64,000 nt of DNA from Saprospira sp. CCB-QB6 (GCF_028464065.1 NZ_CP116808.1:2373501-2437500), one strand, 5' to 3'; shown: positions 16,731-28,300, counted from the stretch's first letter. The notes: generated from the letters alone by a model not told the origin. A program made the numbers and translations.

Positions 16731-18521
16731 TTAATCTCCTAATTTGAGGACATCGAGGAAGGCCTTTTGAGGCACCTGAACATTCCCGACCTCACGCATA
16801 CGCTTTTTACCCGCTTTTTGCTTTTCGAGTAGCTTACGTTTACGGCTAATATCACCACCATAACATTTTGCAGTTACATCTTTACGGAGGGCCGAAATGG
16901 TTTCACGAGCGACAATCTTGGCGCCAATAGCGGCCTGAATGGCAATTTGGAACTGCTGTCTGGGCAAAATCTCTTTGAGACGCTTGCAAAGACGGCGACC
17001 AAAAGCAGCGGCCTTATCACGGTGAATCAAGCTAGAGAAGGCATCTACCGCCTCGTTGTTGAGTTTGATATCGAGTTTGACTAATTCTGAAGCCCGATAA
17101 TCGATAGGCGTATAATCAAAAGAGGCATATCCTCTTGAGATGGTCTTTAGCTTGTCATAGAAATCGAAAACAATTTCTGCCAAAGGAAGTTCAAAGGTGA
17201 GCTCTACACGATTGGTGGTGAGATAAACCTGATTCTTTACCAATCCTCGCTTCTCCATACAAAGGCTCATAATTGGGCCAATATAATCAGGTGAAGTAAT
17301 AATTTGAGCTTGGATATAAGGTTCTTCTACACGGTCCAAAACCGTAGGATCAGGTAATTCAGAAGGGTTGTTAACCACAATCTCTTCGCCTTTTTTGTTG
17401 TAGGCAAAATACCCTACGTTGGGAACAGTGGTAATCACGTTTTGGTCAAATTCCCGCTCCAAACGTTCTTGGATAATTTCCAAGTGAAGCATACCTAAGA
17501 AACCACAGCGGAAACCAAAACCCAAGGCGGCTGAAGTCTCGGGGGCAAAGATGAGAGAAGCATCATTGAGTTGTAGCTTTTCTAGGGCATCGCGTAGGTC
17601 CTCAAAATCATCATTATCAATAGGGAAAATACCGGCAAAAACCATTGGTTTTACTTCCTCAAATCCTTTTACAGGAGTGGGGGTAGGATTTTCTTGCAGC
17701 GTAATGGTATCTCCCACTTTAATATCACTAGAGTCCTTGGTCCCTGTAATTACATAGCCTACTGCTCCAGCAGACAATTCTTTTTCGGGTTGTTGGACCA
17801 TTTTGAGTACACCGATTTCATTGGCTTGCAAGCTTCTTTTATTGCTAAAGAATTGCACCATATCATTCTTGCGAATCTTACCATTGAAAATGCGGAAGTA
17901 AGCAATTACGCCTCGGTATTTATCAAATACAGAGTCGAAGATCATTGCTTGTAGCGGAGCTTCGGGATCGCCTTTGGGGGCGGGAATGCGATTGATAATC
18001 GCTTCAAAGATTTTGTCTACTCCTTCTCCAGTTTTACCACTAGCGGTCAAAATATCTTCAGGATCACAGCCGAGTAAGTCAATTACCTCTTCTGATACTT
18101 CTTCGACCATAGCCGAGGGCATATCAATTTTGTTGAGGACTGGAATAATTTCTAGGTCGTGATCAATGGCCAAATAGAGGTTAGAGATAGTTTGGGCCTG
18201 TACGCCTTGGGTGGCATCTACTAAAAGTAGGGCCCCTTCACAGGCGGCAATAGAGCGAGAAACCTCATAAGAGAAATCTACGTGGCCGGGGGTGTCGATG
18301 AGGTTAAAGACATAGGTTTCGCCCTCATGTTCATGTTGAATTTGGATAGCATGGGCCTTGATGGTAATCCCTCTTTCTCTTTCGAGGTCCATATCATCTA
18401 GGGCTTGGCTTTGCATTTCACGTTCAGAGATGGCGTTGGTCATCTCGAGCATACGGTCGGCCAAGGTACTTTTTCCGTGGTCGATATGGGCAATAATGCA
18501 GAAATTGCGAATATTTTTCAT
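16731..18521 (-). CDS. lepA: Elongation factor 4 (LepA)
   Basis: Translational GTPase that acts on the ribosome as a back-translocation or biogenesis factor. The N-terminus [19 protein letters not shown] has the G1 motif at 11-19, followed by the [13 protein letters not shown] switch, DTPGHVDF (G3) and NKIDMP (G4). The C-terminal LepA-specific domain with [19 protein letters not shown] is present. The length of 596 residues is standard. The start ATG is at the position expected from the family. Confidence 0.98.
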   Translation of the reverse strand: MKNIRNFCIIAHIDHGKSTLADRMLEMTNAISEREMQSQALDDMDLERERGITIKAHAIQIQHEHEGETYVFNLIDTPGHVDFSYEVSRSIAACEGALLLVDATQGVQAQTISNLYLAIDHDLEIIPVLNKIDMPSAMVEEVSEEVIDLLGCDPEDILTASGKTGEGVDKIFEAIINRIPAPKGDPEAPLQAMIFDSVFDKYRGVIAYFRIFNGKIRKNDMVQFFSNKRSLQANEIGVLKMVQQPEKELSAGAVGYVITGTKDSSDIKVGDTITLQENPTPTPVKGFEEVKPMVFAGIFPIDNDDFEDLRDALEKLQLNDASLIFAPETSAALGFGFRCGFLGMLHLEIIQERLEREFDQNVITTVPNVGYFAYNKKGEEIVVNNPSELPDPTVLDRVEEPYIQAQIITSPDYIGPIMSLCMEKRGLVKNQVYLTTNRVELTFELPLAEIVFDFYDKLKTISRGYASFDYTPIDYRASELVKLDIKLNNEAVDAFSSLIHRDKAAAFGRRLCKRLKEILPRQQFQIAIQAAIGAKIVARETISALRKDVTAKCYGGDISRKRKLLEKQKAGKKRMREVGNVQVPQKAFLDVLKLGD

Positions 18522-18545
18522 GTAATCTACTTAGTCTCAAAATGG

Positions 18546-18575
18546 AAAAAAACTGGCTAGATTAGCCGTTTTTAA
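18546..18575. terminator. Possible bidirectional terminator
   Basis: The palindrome GGCTA-GAT-TAGCC is flanked by an A-run on the left and a T-run on the right (AAAAAAACT ... CGTTTTT). It lies upstream of lepA and after the WecA/TagO-like gene. The stem is short. Confidence 0.4.
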
Positions 18576-18670
18576 ATGAAAATCATCAAAAGGTGTTGGT
18601 CTACAAAAATAGGGGAAAACTATGGCATTGAAGAATTTTAGTCTTGAAATTGCTAGAATTCAGCGATTCT

Positions 18671-18829
18671 GGCCCTACTGCGTTTTGCAGGCGGCGAAGC
18701 CGCCGCAGGCCTAGCGATGCGGCGGGGTGGCCGTCAGGCCAGACCGAGCCAGCTTGCTGGCGAAGGGCCGAGCGAACAGCGAGCCCCAAAGCGTAGCGCC
18801 GACGAGCGCAGCGAGGCGGAGGCCCCAAA
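18671..18829 (-). repeat. GC-rich modular hairpin repeat, copy 7 (R)
   Basis: Reverse copy. Hairpin 2 is GCCAGC-TT-GCTGGC, a different but complementary stem from the usual GGCGGC/GCCGCC. The right end reads GAGGCCCCAAAT, just before the 3' end of the WecA/TagO-like gene. Together with the 77-base lepA leader it fills the 327-base gap. Confidence 0.9.
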
Positions 18830-18848
18830 TACCTCTAGAAATGGCATT

Positions 18849-19913
18849 TTAGGCCTTTTGTCCTTGTTTGCGATTGATGAGATAAAAAGAAAAGCTGGTG
18901 AGTAAAACGGCGATCAATAGCAAGACTAAAAGGAGTTCTAGGCTGCCCAAAAACTGCAACTGAAAGGCGATGCCAATGAAGAGCAGATTGATGAGGGCAA
19001 GGATAGCGGTGGCTTGCATATGGCTGCATCCTAGGTCGATTAGGATATGGTGAATATGTGTTCGATCGGGTTGGAAAGGCGATTTGCCGCGCATGGCTCT
19101 AAGGCTAAAGACTCGCAGTGTATCGAAGAGGGGGATGATGAGGATGGCAATGGCTACAGCGGGTACAGATTCGATATAGCAATGTTCGTGCGGAAGTTTA
19201 TTGCTCTCGATAAAGGAAATGGCTAAAACCGAGAGGGTAAGGCCCAACAAAAGTGAGCCCGTATCGCCCATGAAAATCTTGGCGGGACTGGCATTGTAGT
19301 AAAGAAAAGCGGCCAGTGCGCCTAGCATCGCAAAGGCCAAAATGGCCAAATCGAGTCGGCCAAATTGATAGAACCAAAGGCCCAGCACTCCGCAGCAAAT
19401 GATGCCGATAGTGGCGGCCAATCCATTGATGCCATCAATGAGATTGAGGGCATTGATAATGACCAGCATACTAAAGACCGAGAGCGGGGCGGCCAAGGCA
19501 TAAGGAATATCATTGATGCCAAAAATGCCATAAAGGCTGCTGAGATAGATACCTGCTTTGAAGACCAAAATACAGGCGGCCACAATTTGGCCCAAAAACT
19601 TCTTGATGGGGCTGAGCGGGATGATATCATCCTTGGCGCCAATCAGGAAAATGATGATATAGGCGCAAAGTACGTATTGTACGTAGCGGTGGGCGGGGTA
19701 AGCGGCACTATCAAAGGGGATCCAAAAGGTAATAGAGAAGATGAGTCCAGCAAAAACGCCTAAGCCCCCAAGGGTGGGGATACTACGGTTATGCGAACGC
19801 CTTTCGCCAGGTTCATCGCAAAGGTTCTTTTCAATGGCGATTTTAATAATGGAGGGAATCGCAAAAAAGGTAATAATAAAGGCGGTAATAAAGCTTGGGA
19901 TGAGGTCAAACAT
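18849..19913 (-). CDS. Undecaprenyl-phosphate sugar-1-phosphate transferase (WecA/TagO family)
   Basis: Polytopic membrane enzyme of about ten helices that moves a HexNAc-1-phosphate from a UDP-sugar to undecaprenyl phosphate, the first step of surface polysaccharide assembly. Family motifs: DEPGERRSHNRSIPTLGG near the N-terminus, NALNLIDGINGLA, the catalytic MGDTGSLLLG and the HIHH cluster in PDRTHIHHIL. The length of 354 residues fits WecA/TagO rather than the longer MraY. The sugar cannot be read from sequence. It is downstream of the OmpA gene but separated from it by a terminator. Confidence 0.9.
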   Translation of the reverse strand: MFDLIPSFITAFIITFFAIPSIIKIAIEKNLCDEPGERRSHNRSIPTLGGLGVFAGLIFSITFWIPFDSAAYPAHRYVQYVLCAYIIIFLIGAKDDIIPLSPIKKFLGQIVAACILVFKAGIYLSSLYGIFGINDIPYALAAPLSVFSMLVIINALNLIDGINGLAATIGIICCGVLGLWFYQFGRLDLAILAFAMLGALAAFLYYNASPAKIFMGDTGSLLLGLTLSVLAISFIESNKLPHEHCYIESVPAVAIAILIIPLFDTLRVFSLRAMRGKSPFQPDRTHIHHILIDLGCSHMQATAILALINLLFIGIAFQLQFLGSLELLLVLLLIAVLLTSFSFYLINRKQGQKA

Positions 19914-19930
19914 AAGTCGTTGATTGGTCC

Positions 19931-19970
19931 AAAAAAAAGCAGAAGCGCCCGCAAGGGAGATGCTTCTGCT
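19931..19970 (-). terminator. Intrinsic terminator of the OmpA-family gene
   Basis: On the minus strand AGCAGAAGC / GCTTCTGCT encloses a short loop and is followed by TTTTTTTT, 26 bases after the stop. Confidence 0.85.
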
Positions 19971-19996
19971 TCATTATTCTATCAATTGCAGCCCAT

Positions 19997-21898
19997 TTAG
20001 TAGGCTCTCTGTACGCGAATTTCTGCGCGGCGGTTTTTAGATTTGCTGCCTTCTACATTGGGGGCAATGGGGTAGCGCTCTCCATAAGCATTGAACTTGA
20101 GGCGGCGATCATCTACACCTGCACCACTGATGTAGCGAAGGATAGATTTTGCCCGGCGTTCAGAAAGCTCTAGGTTATAGACTTCTGAACCATCGGCATC
20201 GGCATGGCCAGCCACCTGTAGTTCCAAAATGGCGCAGCGGCGCATGGCTTCTACAATGCGGTTGAGGGCGCGAAGTGAGTTGGCGTCGGCTTGGCCAGCA
20301 TCATAATCGAAATAGATAGCGGCGCGAAGCTCGCTGAGGTCCAATTGTTGGCAGTAGGCCGCCTCTTGAGGTGTTAACTGCTTGACAGGTGCAAAACCTG
20401 TGGTTAGGTTACTCGCAAACTTATCAGAAATGGGGTTACCGAGGCTGATTCCTCCTGTGCGTGCGCCAGAAGGGTCGGGATTAGAGCCCCAAGCCCAAAG
20501 GTTATTTTCAGTATCTACTTTTTGTCCATTGGCATAAAGGAAACCATCATCGCCAATGTTCATGACTTCATCATTCTCATTGAGGATTTGGCCTTTTTCT
20601 AGGCGGTAGCCGCCTGTAGTGGTCAATTTTTCTTCTGTTTTGGCATTCATGATGTTTCCATCTACATCAATTTCTAGGACATTGCCAAACTTATCTTGGA
20701 TCGTTTTACCGCCATTGGTGGTGGTATAGCCTTTCTCATTGAAGTCGCTTTGCGTGCGTACCGCATCGACCAAAGCCTTGAGGCTATCCAATTGGTCTTT
20801 GGGCATGGGACAACCCGCATACTCATCGGTACCATAATAATCGGGGCACATATCTAGGGCATCTTGCACACCATCGCCATCGGCATCGGGACAACCATTG
20901 GCCGTAAATGAGCCAGCCTCGTTGGGGCACAGATCATCTGCATCAGCAATGCCATCGCCATCGGCATCCTCTCCGCCGCCCATACCATCGGGGCAACCAT
21001 TGGCGTTTTCAGAATAAATATCTGGACAATCATCTTCTGGGTCAATAATGCCATCATAATCACTATCTGCACAACCTTCTAGGTTGGCAAAACCTGCTTG
21101 TTGTGGACATTTGTCATCAATGTCTTTGATGCCATCGCCATCGCTATCGGGACAACCCATTGTTTTTTGAGAGCCGTAAATATCTGGACAAAGGTCATTC
21201 TCATCAGGCACTCCGTCATAGTCACGGTCGGGCGCTTTGGGCCCCTCCTGTTTGGCCAACTCAATAAACTCTGTGTTATCGGTTTTCTGCTTGGTTTTAC
21301 CCAATTGCACGGTCAACCCAACAGAATGATGCAAAAAGCCAATCATCTCTTGGCCATCAGGCAACAAAAAGTGGGGGTTGTAATTAGATTGGGCCGTAAT
21401 GCTAATCGGCGTTTTGGGCAAATGATAATGAAAACCCAAACCAACGGGAACATACATGCTCCAGCTGCCAAAATCTCCATAACTGCTTCCGCCTACCCCA
21501 ACCTTAAAGAAGGGAACAAAAGGAGCATTTTTATCCATAATGCCTCCACCGTCTAGGCGGAAACGCAAGGCCAGTTGGCCCGACAAAAAGTTGCTGCGGG
21601 TCCCATAATTCCCCTGATCCGCCGCCAATGCAGAAGCAGGATCTAAAGGATGGGCCAAACGAGCAAAATTGGTCTCTACACCAAAATCAAAGTTGCTACC
21701 AATGCGGCGCATCAAAGAGAGCTCTACGCCCGCACCATATTTTTCGGGGGCAAAAAGATCGGTTCCTTCTAGGGCATAAAAACTATAGGCCCCTGGATAA
21801 ATACCAAGACCCCACGGATTTCGGGCAGATTGTGCCTGTAAAGCGCTGCTGTTCCAAGCCAAAATGGCCAGCAACAACAGATAAGAAAACTGTTTCAT
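19997..21898 (-). CDS. OmpA-family outer membrane protein with thrombospondin type 3 repeats
   Basis: I place the start at the ATG at 21898 (MKQFSYLLLLAILAWNSSALQAQ), which gives a signal peptide; an upstream in-frame codon at 22015 would bury it. After a beta-barrel-like N-terminal half (about 200 residues) come five or six calcium-binding DxDxDGxxD repeats (for example DRDYDGVPDENDLCPD, DSDGDGIKDIDDKC). The C-terminus is an OmpA domain with IYFDYDAGQAD and the peptidoglycan-binding NLELSERRAKSIL...RRAEIRV. It should anchor the outer membrane to peptidoglycan. Length 633 residues. Confidence 0.93.
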   Translation of the reverse strand: MKQFSYLLLLAILAWNSSALQAQSARNPWGLGIYPGAYSFYALEGTDLFAPEKYGAGVELSLMRRIGSNFDFGVETNFARLAHPLDPASALAADQGNYGTRSNFLSGQLALRFRLDGGGIMDKNAPFVPFFKVGVGGSSYGDFGSWSMYVPVGLGFHYHLPKTPISITAQSNYNPHFLLPDGQEMIGFLHHSVGLTVQLGKTKQKTDNTEFIELAKQEGPKAPDRDYDGVPDENDLCPDIYGSQKTMGCPDSDGDGIKDIDDKCPQQAGFANLEGCADSDYDGIIDPEDDCPDIYSENANGCPDGMGGGEDADGDGIADADDLCPNEAGSFTANGCPDADGDGVQDALDMCPDYYGTDEYAGCPMPKDQLDSLKALVDAVRTQSDFNEKGYTTTNGGKTIQDKFGNVLEIDVDGNIMNAKTEEKLTTTGGYRLEKGQILNENDEVMNIGDDGFLYANGQKVDTENNLWAWGSNPDPSGARTGGISLGNPISDKFASNLTTGFAPVKQLTPQEAAYCQQLDLSELRAAIYFDYDAGQADANSLRALNRIVEAMRRCAILELQVAGHADADGSEVYNLELSERRAKSILRYISGAGVDDRRLKFNAYGERYPIAPNVEGSKSKNRRAEIRVQRAY

Positions 21899-22036
21899 AA
21901 GAATAGGTATAGCTATACTTTTTAAGGTTCGAAGGGGCGTCCCCCTTTCAAGCTTCGAAGATACAAAGCTTTTTGCGGATTTGCGGACTCGTAGCTCCTT
22001 TTTTACATTTTCCAATCCGCTGAAATATTCATTTTG

Positions 22037-22112
22037 AAGGCCCTAGCGCTTTTCTGTTTTGTTTTTTTGAACGTAGCGCCGCAAGGCGAAGCCGCAGCGG
22101 AGGCCCCAAAAA
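22037..22112 (-). repeat. Truncated GC-rich repeat, copy 8 (R)
   Basis: Only the two ends remain: AGGCCCTAGCGC at the left and GTAGCGCCGCAAGGCGAAGC...GGAGGCCCCAAAA at the right, the latter nearly identical to the right ends of copies 4 and 16. The central core with hairpins 2 and 3 is missing and replaced by a T-rich stretch. Confidence 0.75.
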
Positions 22113-22150
22113 AGTAGGAATAGAATAGCGACTCATTTTATAGGCTTGCG

Positions 22151-22158
22151 TACCTTTG
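22151..22158 (+). promoter_or_regulatory. -7 box TACCTTTG upstream of the TonB receptor
   Basis: TACCTTTG matches TAnnTTTG and lies 23 bases before the receptor ATG. A -33 TTTG is not evident. Confidence 0.5.
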
Positions 22159-22181
22159 TAGAAATCATATAATAGAATGTT

Positions 22182-25058
22182 ATGAAATATATTTATCTCT
22201 TGCTGTTTCAGTTGGTTGGTTTGTATAACTTTGCGCAAACGGGCTCTATTCGGGGAAAGGTTAGTGATGCCGAGGCGGCTAAGCCATTGGTGGGGGCCCA
22301 AATTTTATTGGAGCAGAATGGGCAGCAGCTTAAAGCGGTGCAGACGGATTTGGATGGGAACTTTGTATTATTGTCGGTGCCGGCGGGGGTGTACGATTTG
22401 GTTTGTACGCATGCCGAGGCGCCCAAGCAAGAGATAAAGGGGATGACGATTCGGGAAGGCGGTATTCGTTTGGCCTATTTCCGTTTGGGAAATCCCGATA
22501 TAGATTTGGGGGGCAAGGCAGAGGAAAACCATGAAAGCCAGAGCCTCAATCGTTATTCGGCCCAGAGTATGTTGTTGCGTAGAAAGAGTAGCCAGCAAAT
22601 TATAGAAACCTTGGCGGCGGAGTCTGTTTTTCATTCGGGAGATGAGGATTTGAGTAAAGCTTTGCGGCAGTTGCCCCAGATCAATGTAGAAAACAACAAC
22701 CAATTGTCTATTCGAGGATTGGGCGGGCGCTATGTAAAAACCTTACTGAATGGGGCGGAATTGCCTAGTTTGGATTTGAACAGTAGTAGTAGTTTGATTC
22801 AGTTGGACCTTTTTCCCACGACTATTATTGACCATATTATTTTGCGCAAGGGATACTCTGCGGATCAGTTGGCTAGTTTTGGGACGGGGGTCGTTGATAT
22901 TGAGACGCGTAGATTTCCTGATCAGCAGCAGTTGCAGGCCCAAATTCATGTTGGCTTGCATGAGCGCTCTAGTTTCAATAGTGATTTTCAGACTTATGAA
23001 GGAGGGCGTTTAGATTTCTTGGGAATAGATGATGGTAGCCGTAGTCTACCCTCCGATGCCTTGAATTTAGGAGGAGGCTCTTCCACACGAGATTTGACCT
23101 TAGCCCTACGGAATAGAACCTTAGAAGTGCCTGCCAATTTTGAGACCCAAAGCCAGATGCCTGGACCTAACTTGGGCTTTAACTTCTCTATCAGTCGAAG
23201 AAGAGACCTTAAAAAAGGGCGCTCTTTGAGCTATGCTTTTGTGGCGCTTTATAAGCGTTCTTCTATGATGTATGAGGATGGATATGCTTCTATTCATCAC
23301 CTTATTGGCGATTATGATAGTAATTATGAGCTAGACAATGAGTTAGAGTTAAGTGATCGCTTTTATGCCGAGCAGACTAGGGCCAACCTCTTTTTTACCC
23401 TCTCGTATAAGAGTCGCCGCAACCGAATTTCCTTAGTCATTATGGACAATTTGGGTACAGAAAAAAGCTATAGAGAGTTAGAGGGTTTAGGGGGGCGTTA
23501 TGAGGATGTTTCTGGCCTAACCGATACTCGTTATCGCACACAGAGCTGGAACTTTGAGCAAAAGAATATTGCCGCCTTGCAGTTGCTGGGTCGGCATTTG
23601 CGAAGAAACGAACAGCTAGAAATAGACTGGATTGTTTCGGCTAGTTTGTCGAATAGCAACCAACCCGATTTGCGCTACTTTAGCGAGCTCTATACGGTCC
23701 ACAATTTTACTGGAGAAGAGCAAAATCACAGAATAGTAGAAGAGGCGGGTGGCGAACCACGTCGATACTATCGTCGCATTCAAGCCTTTAGTGGAGAGGG
23801 GCAGCTTAATTTCAATCGAAAGTATAAAAATAAAGCCCTACAAAACCTCCGTTGGGGCTTCCGTTCTACAGCCAAATATCAGTTCTTTGATGAGCGACAA
23901 ATCCGCTATAATACTAGCTATTTGCCCTATACGGGAGGAGGCGCAGCCAGCTACATTCAAGAAGCTAATTATATCAATTGGTCCGATACTGACGACGCAC
24001 TAATTCCAGGTATTTTCCTCGAAAACTCCTATGATTCAACTAATAATTATGTGGCCTTGGAGCTGCTTCTGGGGGCTTATGCCTCTAGTTTATGGACCCT
24101 CGGACCCAAAACACAGCTAGAAGCTGGTTTTCGAGTAGAAGGGGTTATTAACGCCTATACGGGCTTCGATCAAGATAGCATTTCTGTAGATGGATTCCAC
24201 ATGTACCCCGTGCTTCTACCTTCAGTATCGCTTCGACATGAACTGGATAAAAATGTGTTGTTCCGCGCCGCTTATTCGGGGACCATTGCCCGCCCTTCTT
24301 TGCGCGAACTTTCGGCCTTTACCTCTTTTGATTATATGGGCGACTATAAAATTACGGGGAATCTCGAACTAGCCAAGCGTCCCACTCACCTGCAACACCT
24401 AGATCTTCGCTGGGAACGCTATGAGGGCCAACATAGCCTCTTGGCTGGGGGCTTTTTTGCCAAATATCTCATCAACCCTATCGAATTGGCCACTCTAGAA
24501 CCTGGTTTTAGAGATGAAATGCAGTTTAGAACGGCACCTTGGGGCTATCTTTTGGGTATGGAGCTAGAGCTCCGCCAAGAGTTGGGTATGCTCGGCAAAT
24601 GGGGAGAAGCTTGGCTGATGCAACTCAATCTTAGTTATGTGCATGCCCGAGCCAAAGTTGGCGCAGCCGAGTATGAGTTCATGCACCTAGAAATGGATAA
24701 TCCAGCTAAGTTCCGCCAACTCTTCGGCCAATCGCCCTACAATATGAGCGTTTTGCTGCAATACCATAACAAAAAGTTGAATTTTGAGGCTAATGTCGGC
24801 CTCCAAGTTCAAGGAGAACGCCTAGCTTATGTGCTCTATGGCAATACGCCCGATATTATCGAGCAACCTCGTCCCAACCTTGATGTCCACTTCAACAAAC
24901 CGCTAGGCCGCCACTTTCAACTCCGCTTTTCGGTCCAAAACCTTCTCGATAGCCCCTTTTTGCAAACGCAAACTTTCAAGGCTAGAGAATATGCCTACCG
25001 AGAGTTCCGCTGGGGCCGTAGCTTCAACCTCGGTTTTTATTATAACATGAATAAGTAG
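22182..25058 (+). CDS. TonB-dependent outer membrane receptor
   Basis: Signal peptide (to about residue 19, YNFAQ), then a carboxypeptidase-regulatory-like beta-sandwich (about 20-105: GSIRGKVSDAEAAKPLVGA...), then the plug domain with LSIRGLGGRYVKTLLNGAEL, and a large barrel ending in an aromatic-rich strand (FNLGFYYNMNK). The 958 residues are typical. It imports a substrate with energy from TonB-ExbBD; no SusD partner or other substrate clue is next to it, so the cargo is unknown. Transcribed alone, divergent from the OmpA gene. Confidence 0.93.
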   Translation: MKYIYLLLFQLVGLYNFAQTGSIRGKVSDAEAAKPLVGAQILLEQNGQQLKAVQTDLDGNFVLLSVPAGVYDLVCTHAEAPKQEIKGMTIREGGIRLAYFRLGNPDIDLGGKAEENHESQSLNRYSAQSMLLRRKSSQQIIETLAAESVFHSGDEDLSKALRQLPQINVENNNQLSIRGLGGRYVKTLLNGAELPSLDLNSSSSLIQLDLFPTTIIDHIILRKGYSADQLASFGTGVVDIETRRFPDQQQLQAQIHVGLHERSSFNSDFQTYEGGRLDFLGIDDGSRSLPSDALNLGGGSSTRDLTLALRNRTLEVPANFETQSQMPGPNLGFNFSISRRRDLKKGRSLSYAFVALYKRSSMMYEDGYASIHHLIGDYDSNYELDNELELSDRFYAEQTRANLFFTLSYKSRRNRISLVIMDNLGTEKSYRELEGLGGRYEDVSGLTDTRYRTQSWNFEQKNIAALQLLGRHLRRNEQLEIDWIVSASLSNSNQPDLRYFSELYTVHNFTGEEQNHRIVEEAGGEPRRYYRRIQAFSGEGQLNFNRKYKNKALQNLRWGFRSTAKYQFFDERQIRYNTSYLPYTGGGAASYIQEANYINWSDTDDALIPGIFLENSYDSTNNYVALELLLGAYASSLWTLGPKTQLEAGFRVEGVINAYTGFDQDSISVDGFHMYPVLLPSVSLRHELDKNVLFRAAYSGTIARPSLRELSAFTSFDYMGDYKITGNLELAKRPTHLQHLDLRWERYEGQHSLLAGGFFAKYLINPIELATLEPGFRDEMQFRTAPWGYLLGMELELRQELGMLGKWGEAWLMQLNLSYVHARAKVGAAEYEFMHLEMDNPAKFRQLFGQSPYNMSVLLQYHNKKLNFEANVGLQVQGERLAYVLYGNTPDIIEQPRPNLDVHFNKPLGRHFQLRFSVQNLLDSPFLQTQTFKAREYAYREFRWGRSFNLGFYYNMNK

Positions 25059-25087
25059 TAGAATTTTTAAAATACAATTATATCTTA

Positions 25088-25232
25088 GGGGCAGCCCCGC
25101 CCTTCGGGCGGGTCGCTACGCTTCGGGGCTCGCAGTTCTGCTCGGCCCTGCGGCGGCTTTGCCGCCTAGGTCTGGCCCTTCGGGCCACCCGCTCCGCATC
25201 GCTCAGCCTGCGGGCGCTTCGCACCCTGTCCA
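25088..25232 (+). repeat. GC-rich modular hairpin repeat, copy 9 (F, GGGGCAGCCCC subtype)
   Basis: Opens with GGGGCAGCCCCGCCC-TTC-GGGCGGG. Core TGCTCGGCCCTGCGG, hairpins GGCGGCTTTGCCGCC and TGGCCC-TTC-GGGCCA follow. Forms an F...R pair with copy 10 around the CHAT gene. Confidence 0.9.
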
Positions 25233-25304
25233 CCGCAAAACATTGCTAAGAACGAGCTGGACGATACTTCAAGCTCAAGCATTTCCTCGATAAAACTCCC
25301 CACT

Positions 25305-28300
25305 ATGCACCTACGTTTACTTCTTACCCTTTTTCTTATCCTCTCTGCGCTCTCTTCCTGGGGCCAAAAAAATCTTGGAGATTCTGTCTTACAAGCCCGC
25401 AAAGCCTTAGCAGAAGTAGAACTCCTCAATTCCAAAGAACATCCCAATTATGCCGAAAAGGCCATGGACTTGGCCTTGCTTTACTATCAACAAGGGCTTA
25501 GCGATGAACCCGATAGTTTAGTGGCGCAGTCTCTTCGGGTCTTTGGCCGAGAATATGGGGCGGAATCAGATAAGTTTCAAAGTCAATTGACCAAATTAGA
25601 GGAAGCTACAGCTTGCTACCTCTATAGCGACTACCTTATTGAAACCGCTAAATATGCAGCGGGAGAAAATAGTTTGGCCCACCTAAAAGCCTGCCGCGAA
25701 CAGGTTAAATGTCATCTCAAGGAAGAAGATTATGACGCACATGATCAATCTGTTCTTATCGCTCAACAATTAGAGGAAAAATACCCCCAAGAAGATTTAG
25801 CCAGCTTTATGGCTTTTCTCCCCCCAACTCTCCGAAAGTTGGTTTTACTCCAACGAGCCTTTGAACGACAAAGAGGAGAAAACTTTACGGATATATCAGA
25901 TCTGATAGAAACAGAGGCTAAGAATAAAGCAGAGCGATTGCTCCTCCAAGAAATAAGCTTTCTACTTTATAAAGCACTGCAAGAAGATGAATATGCTGGA
26001 GTACTCAATGGGAGTAAATATCAATGCTATATGCAAGTCCGAGCACAACTGATCGCCCTAGAGGAAGAAGGCAAAGGAGAAGAGGCGCTGAGCATAAAGA
26101 AAAAACTACCTGCCGAAATGCAACGCTTTTTTGCACAAGAAATGGAGGTTAGAGCTATGATCGCTAAGAATGAAACGAATAGCGAACGCTTCTATAAAAA
26201 GTTTAAAACTTTTATTGAGGATAGCGATCAAGGCTATGCTTATGAGTTTACCGATGTAGATGTTATGGAGGAGGTAGATCTTGTACTAAAAAATCTTAGG
26301 AAGTATCATGGCGGAAGAAAAGCCCCCTTTTATTACCAAATAAAATATATCAAAGATAGCCAGCGCTATACTGATGAGGAATTAGAACGCCGTAGCCTAG
26401 CCGAAGAGCTAAAAGTTATTCAGGAAGAAAATAATGGAGATGTTAGTGAGGAGGAACTAGATGTTCGCCTAAAAATGGCCTTGCTAGCCGTAAAGGACCA
26501 AGATGATGAAGTTGCTTTTAAAGCCTTTCAAGATTTGATGTTCGCAGCAACAAATAAAGACCTTGCAGAAACAGACTTTGATCGCATTTTTGAGGATGAT
26601 TATGTACCAGATAATAAGCCTTCTTATGAGGAGATCTATTTAGCCAAAATTCCAGCACCTTGGAGGGCTATTGTCGAAGAGGAAACTAAGTTGCTAATTG
26701 CCGACTATGATGGTGATGATAGAATTCCCTTTTATCAACTAGCCGCGGGGGGGCAAATGATTAAAGCCGGCATTTTGGTTTATGATAACGGCTTTCAATA
26801 TGTCAAAGAAGCTATTGAGACTATTCCCCTAGCAGAAGAAGAGGCTTTTGTTCAACAACTAATTCCCATTTTAGAAGAACGACCACTCATGTTTTATGAT
26901 GAGGTCTATAAATCTGCTACAACTCATTTATCTTTAGCCAGCAATCGAAAAATTATAGCGGCAGTCTTAGAATTTATTCGCAAAAAAGAAGGCAGCATTT
27001 ACGATGATGATTATGCCGATGTTTTAGGCATGAAGGCGCGCTACCTTTATGCTCAAGAAAATAGCAAAGAGAATGGATTGGCCCAAGAAGCATTGGCGAC
27101 CTATGAACAAGCCCTTACGATTTATGAAAAAACAGAAGGCATCTCTATTTTTTATGTGGAACTACTAGAAAAAATTACCGATAAACTCCTTAAAGATGAT
27201 CGCTGGGACATGGCCAGTAGTCAACAACTTTTTGAACGCCGCCTCAAAGGTTTTGAGCTACAAGATTTAGAGGTTTATATGGGGCGTTATCTTTCGGCCC
27301 ATCAAGATTTCGCTAATTGGCATTATAATAATGATCGCTTTGTTAAAGCAGAAGGCCTCTATAAAAAATTACTTCTTCGCTTAGTCGATGCAGATCAATT
27401 TGATCGCCAACTAGTAGATGAAGCGGAGGTCTATTATCGATTAGGGAGAATTTATCGCAAAACGGGCCGCTATGTCGCAGCCTATGAAGCCTTGCAAACT
27501 GCTCGGCAAAAGGTCGCAGAACCTAACGGCCTTTTGGTCCAAATTCTAGATGATTTTGGGCAAAATCTACAAGCCTTAGCTCAATACCAAGAAGCTAAAG
27601 ACTACTTTGACCAAGCATTGGTCCTCTTACTCGAACTAGAAAGTCAAGGCCGCATCAATCGCAAGGAGAAATTTAAAGACGCACTGAACTATATCAAAAT
27701 TCTTCGTCATCAAGCAAATGCTATGCTCGAAGAAGGAGAGTATGAGCAAGCCTATGACATTTTCAAACGGATTATGACTTATGAGGATAATTCTAAGCTG
27801 CTCGATTTTAAATATGATGCTTCACTACAACAAGCCTTGGCTTACTATTATGATCTCATGTATGAGGATGAGAAGGCCAAAAAGTACCAAGAAATGGCCC
27901 TTAAAGGCTTAAAAGACCCTACCGAATTAGCCGATCTACATCTCCAAATAGCTAGCTTTTACCAAAAGAGAAACCAATTGCCTCTAGCAGAAAAGCATTA
28001 TCGTCAAGCACTTAATATTGACCTAAAACGCCTAGAAGATAGCTACAATGATTTACCCGAAGAGGAACGCCTAGAGTTTTTGCGTCCTTTGGCCAAACGA
28101 CTCAATGCCTTTTTCTTGTTTGTGGCCGAAAACCCCCAGCCCGATTTGGTCCAAACAGCTCTCAATGCTCATTTTAGAGTGAAAGGCTTGGCCCTTGAAA
28201 CTAGTAGCAACATCCGCCAAGTCATTTATGCTTCTGATAATGTGGTTTTGCAAAATAATTTTGAGGAAATGCAAAACCTCAAAAAGGAATTGGCGCGCTT

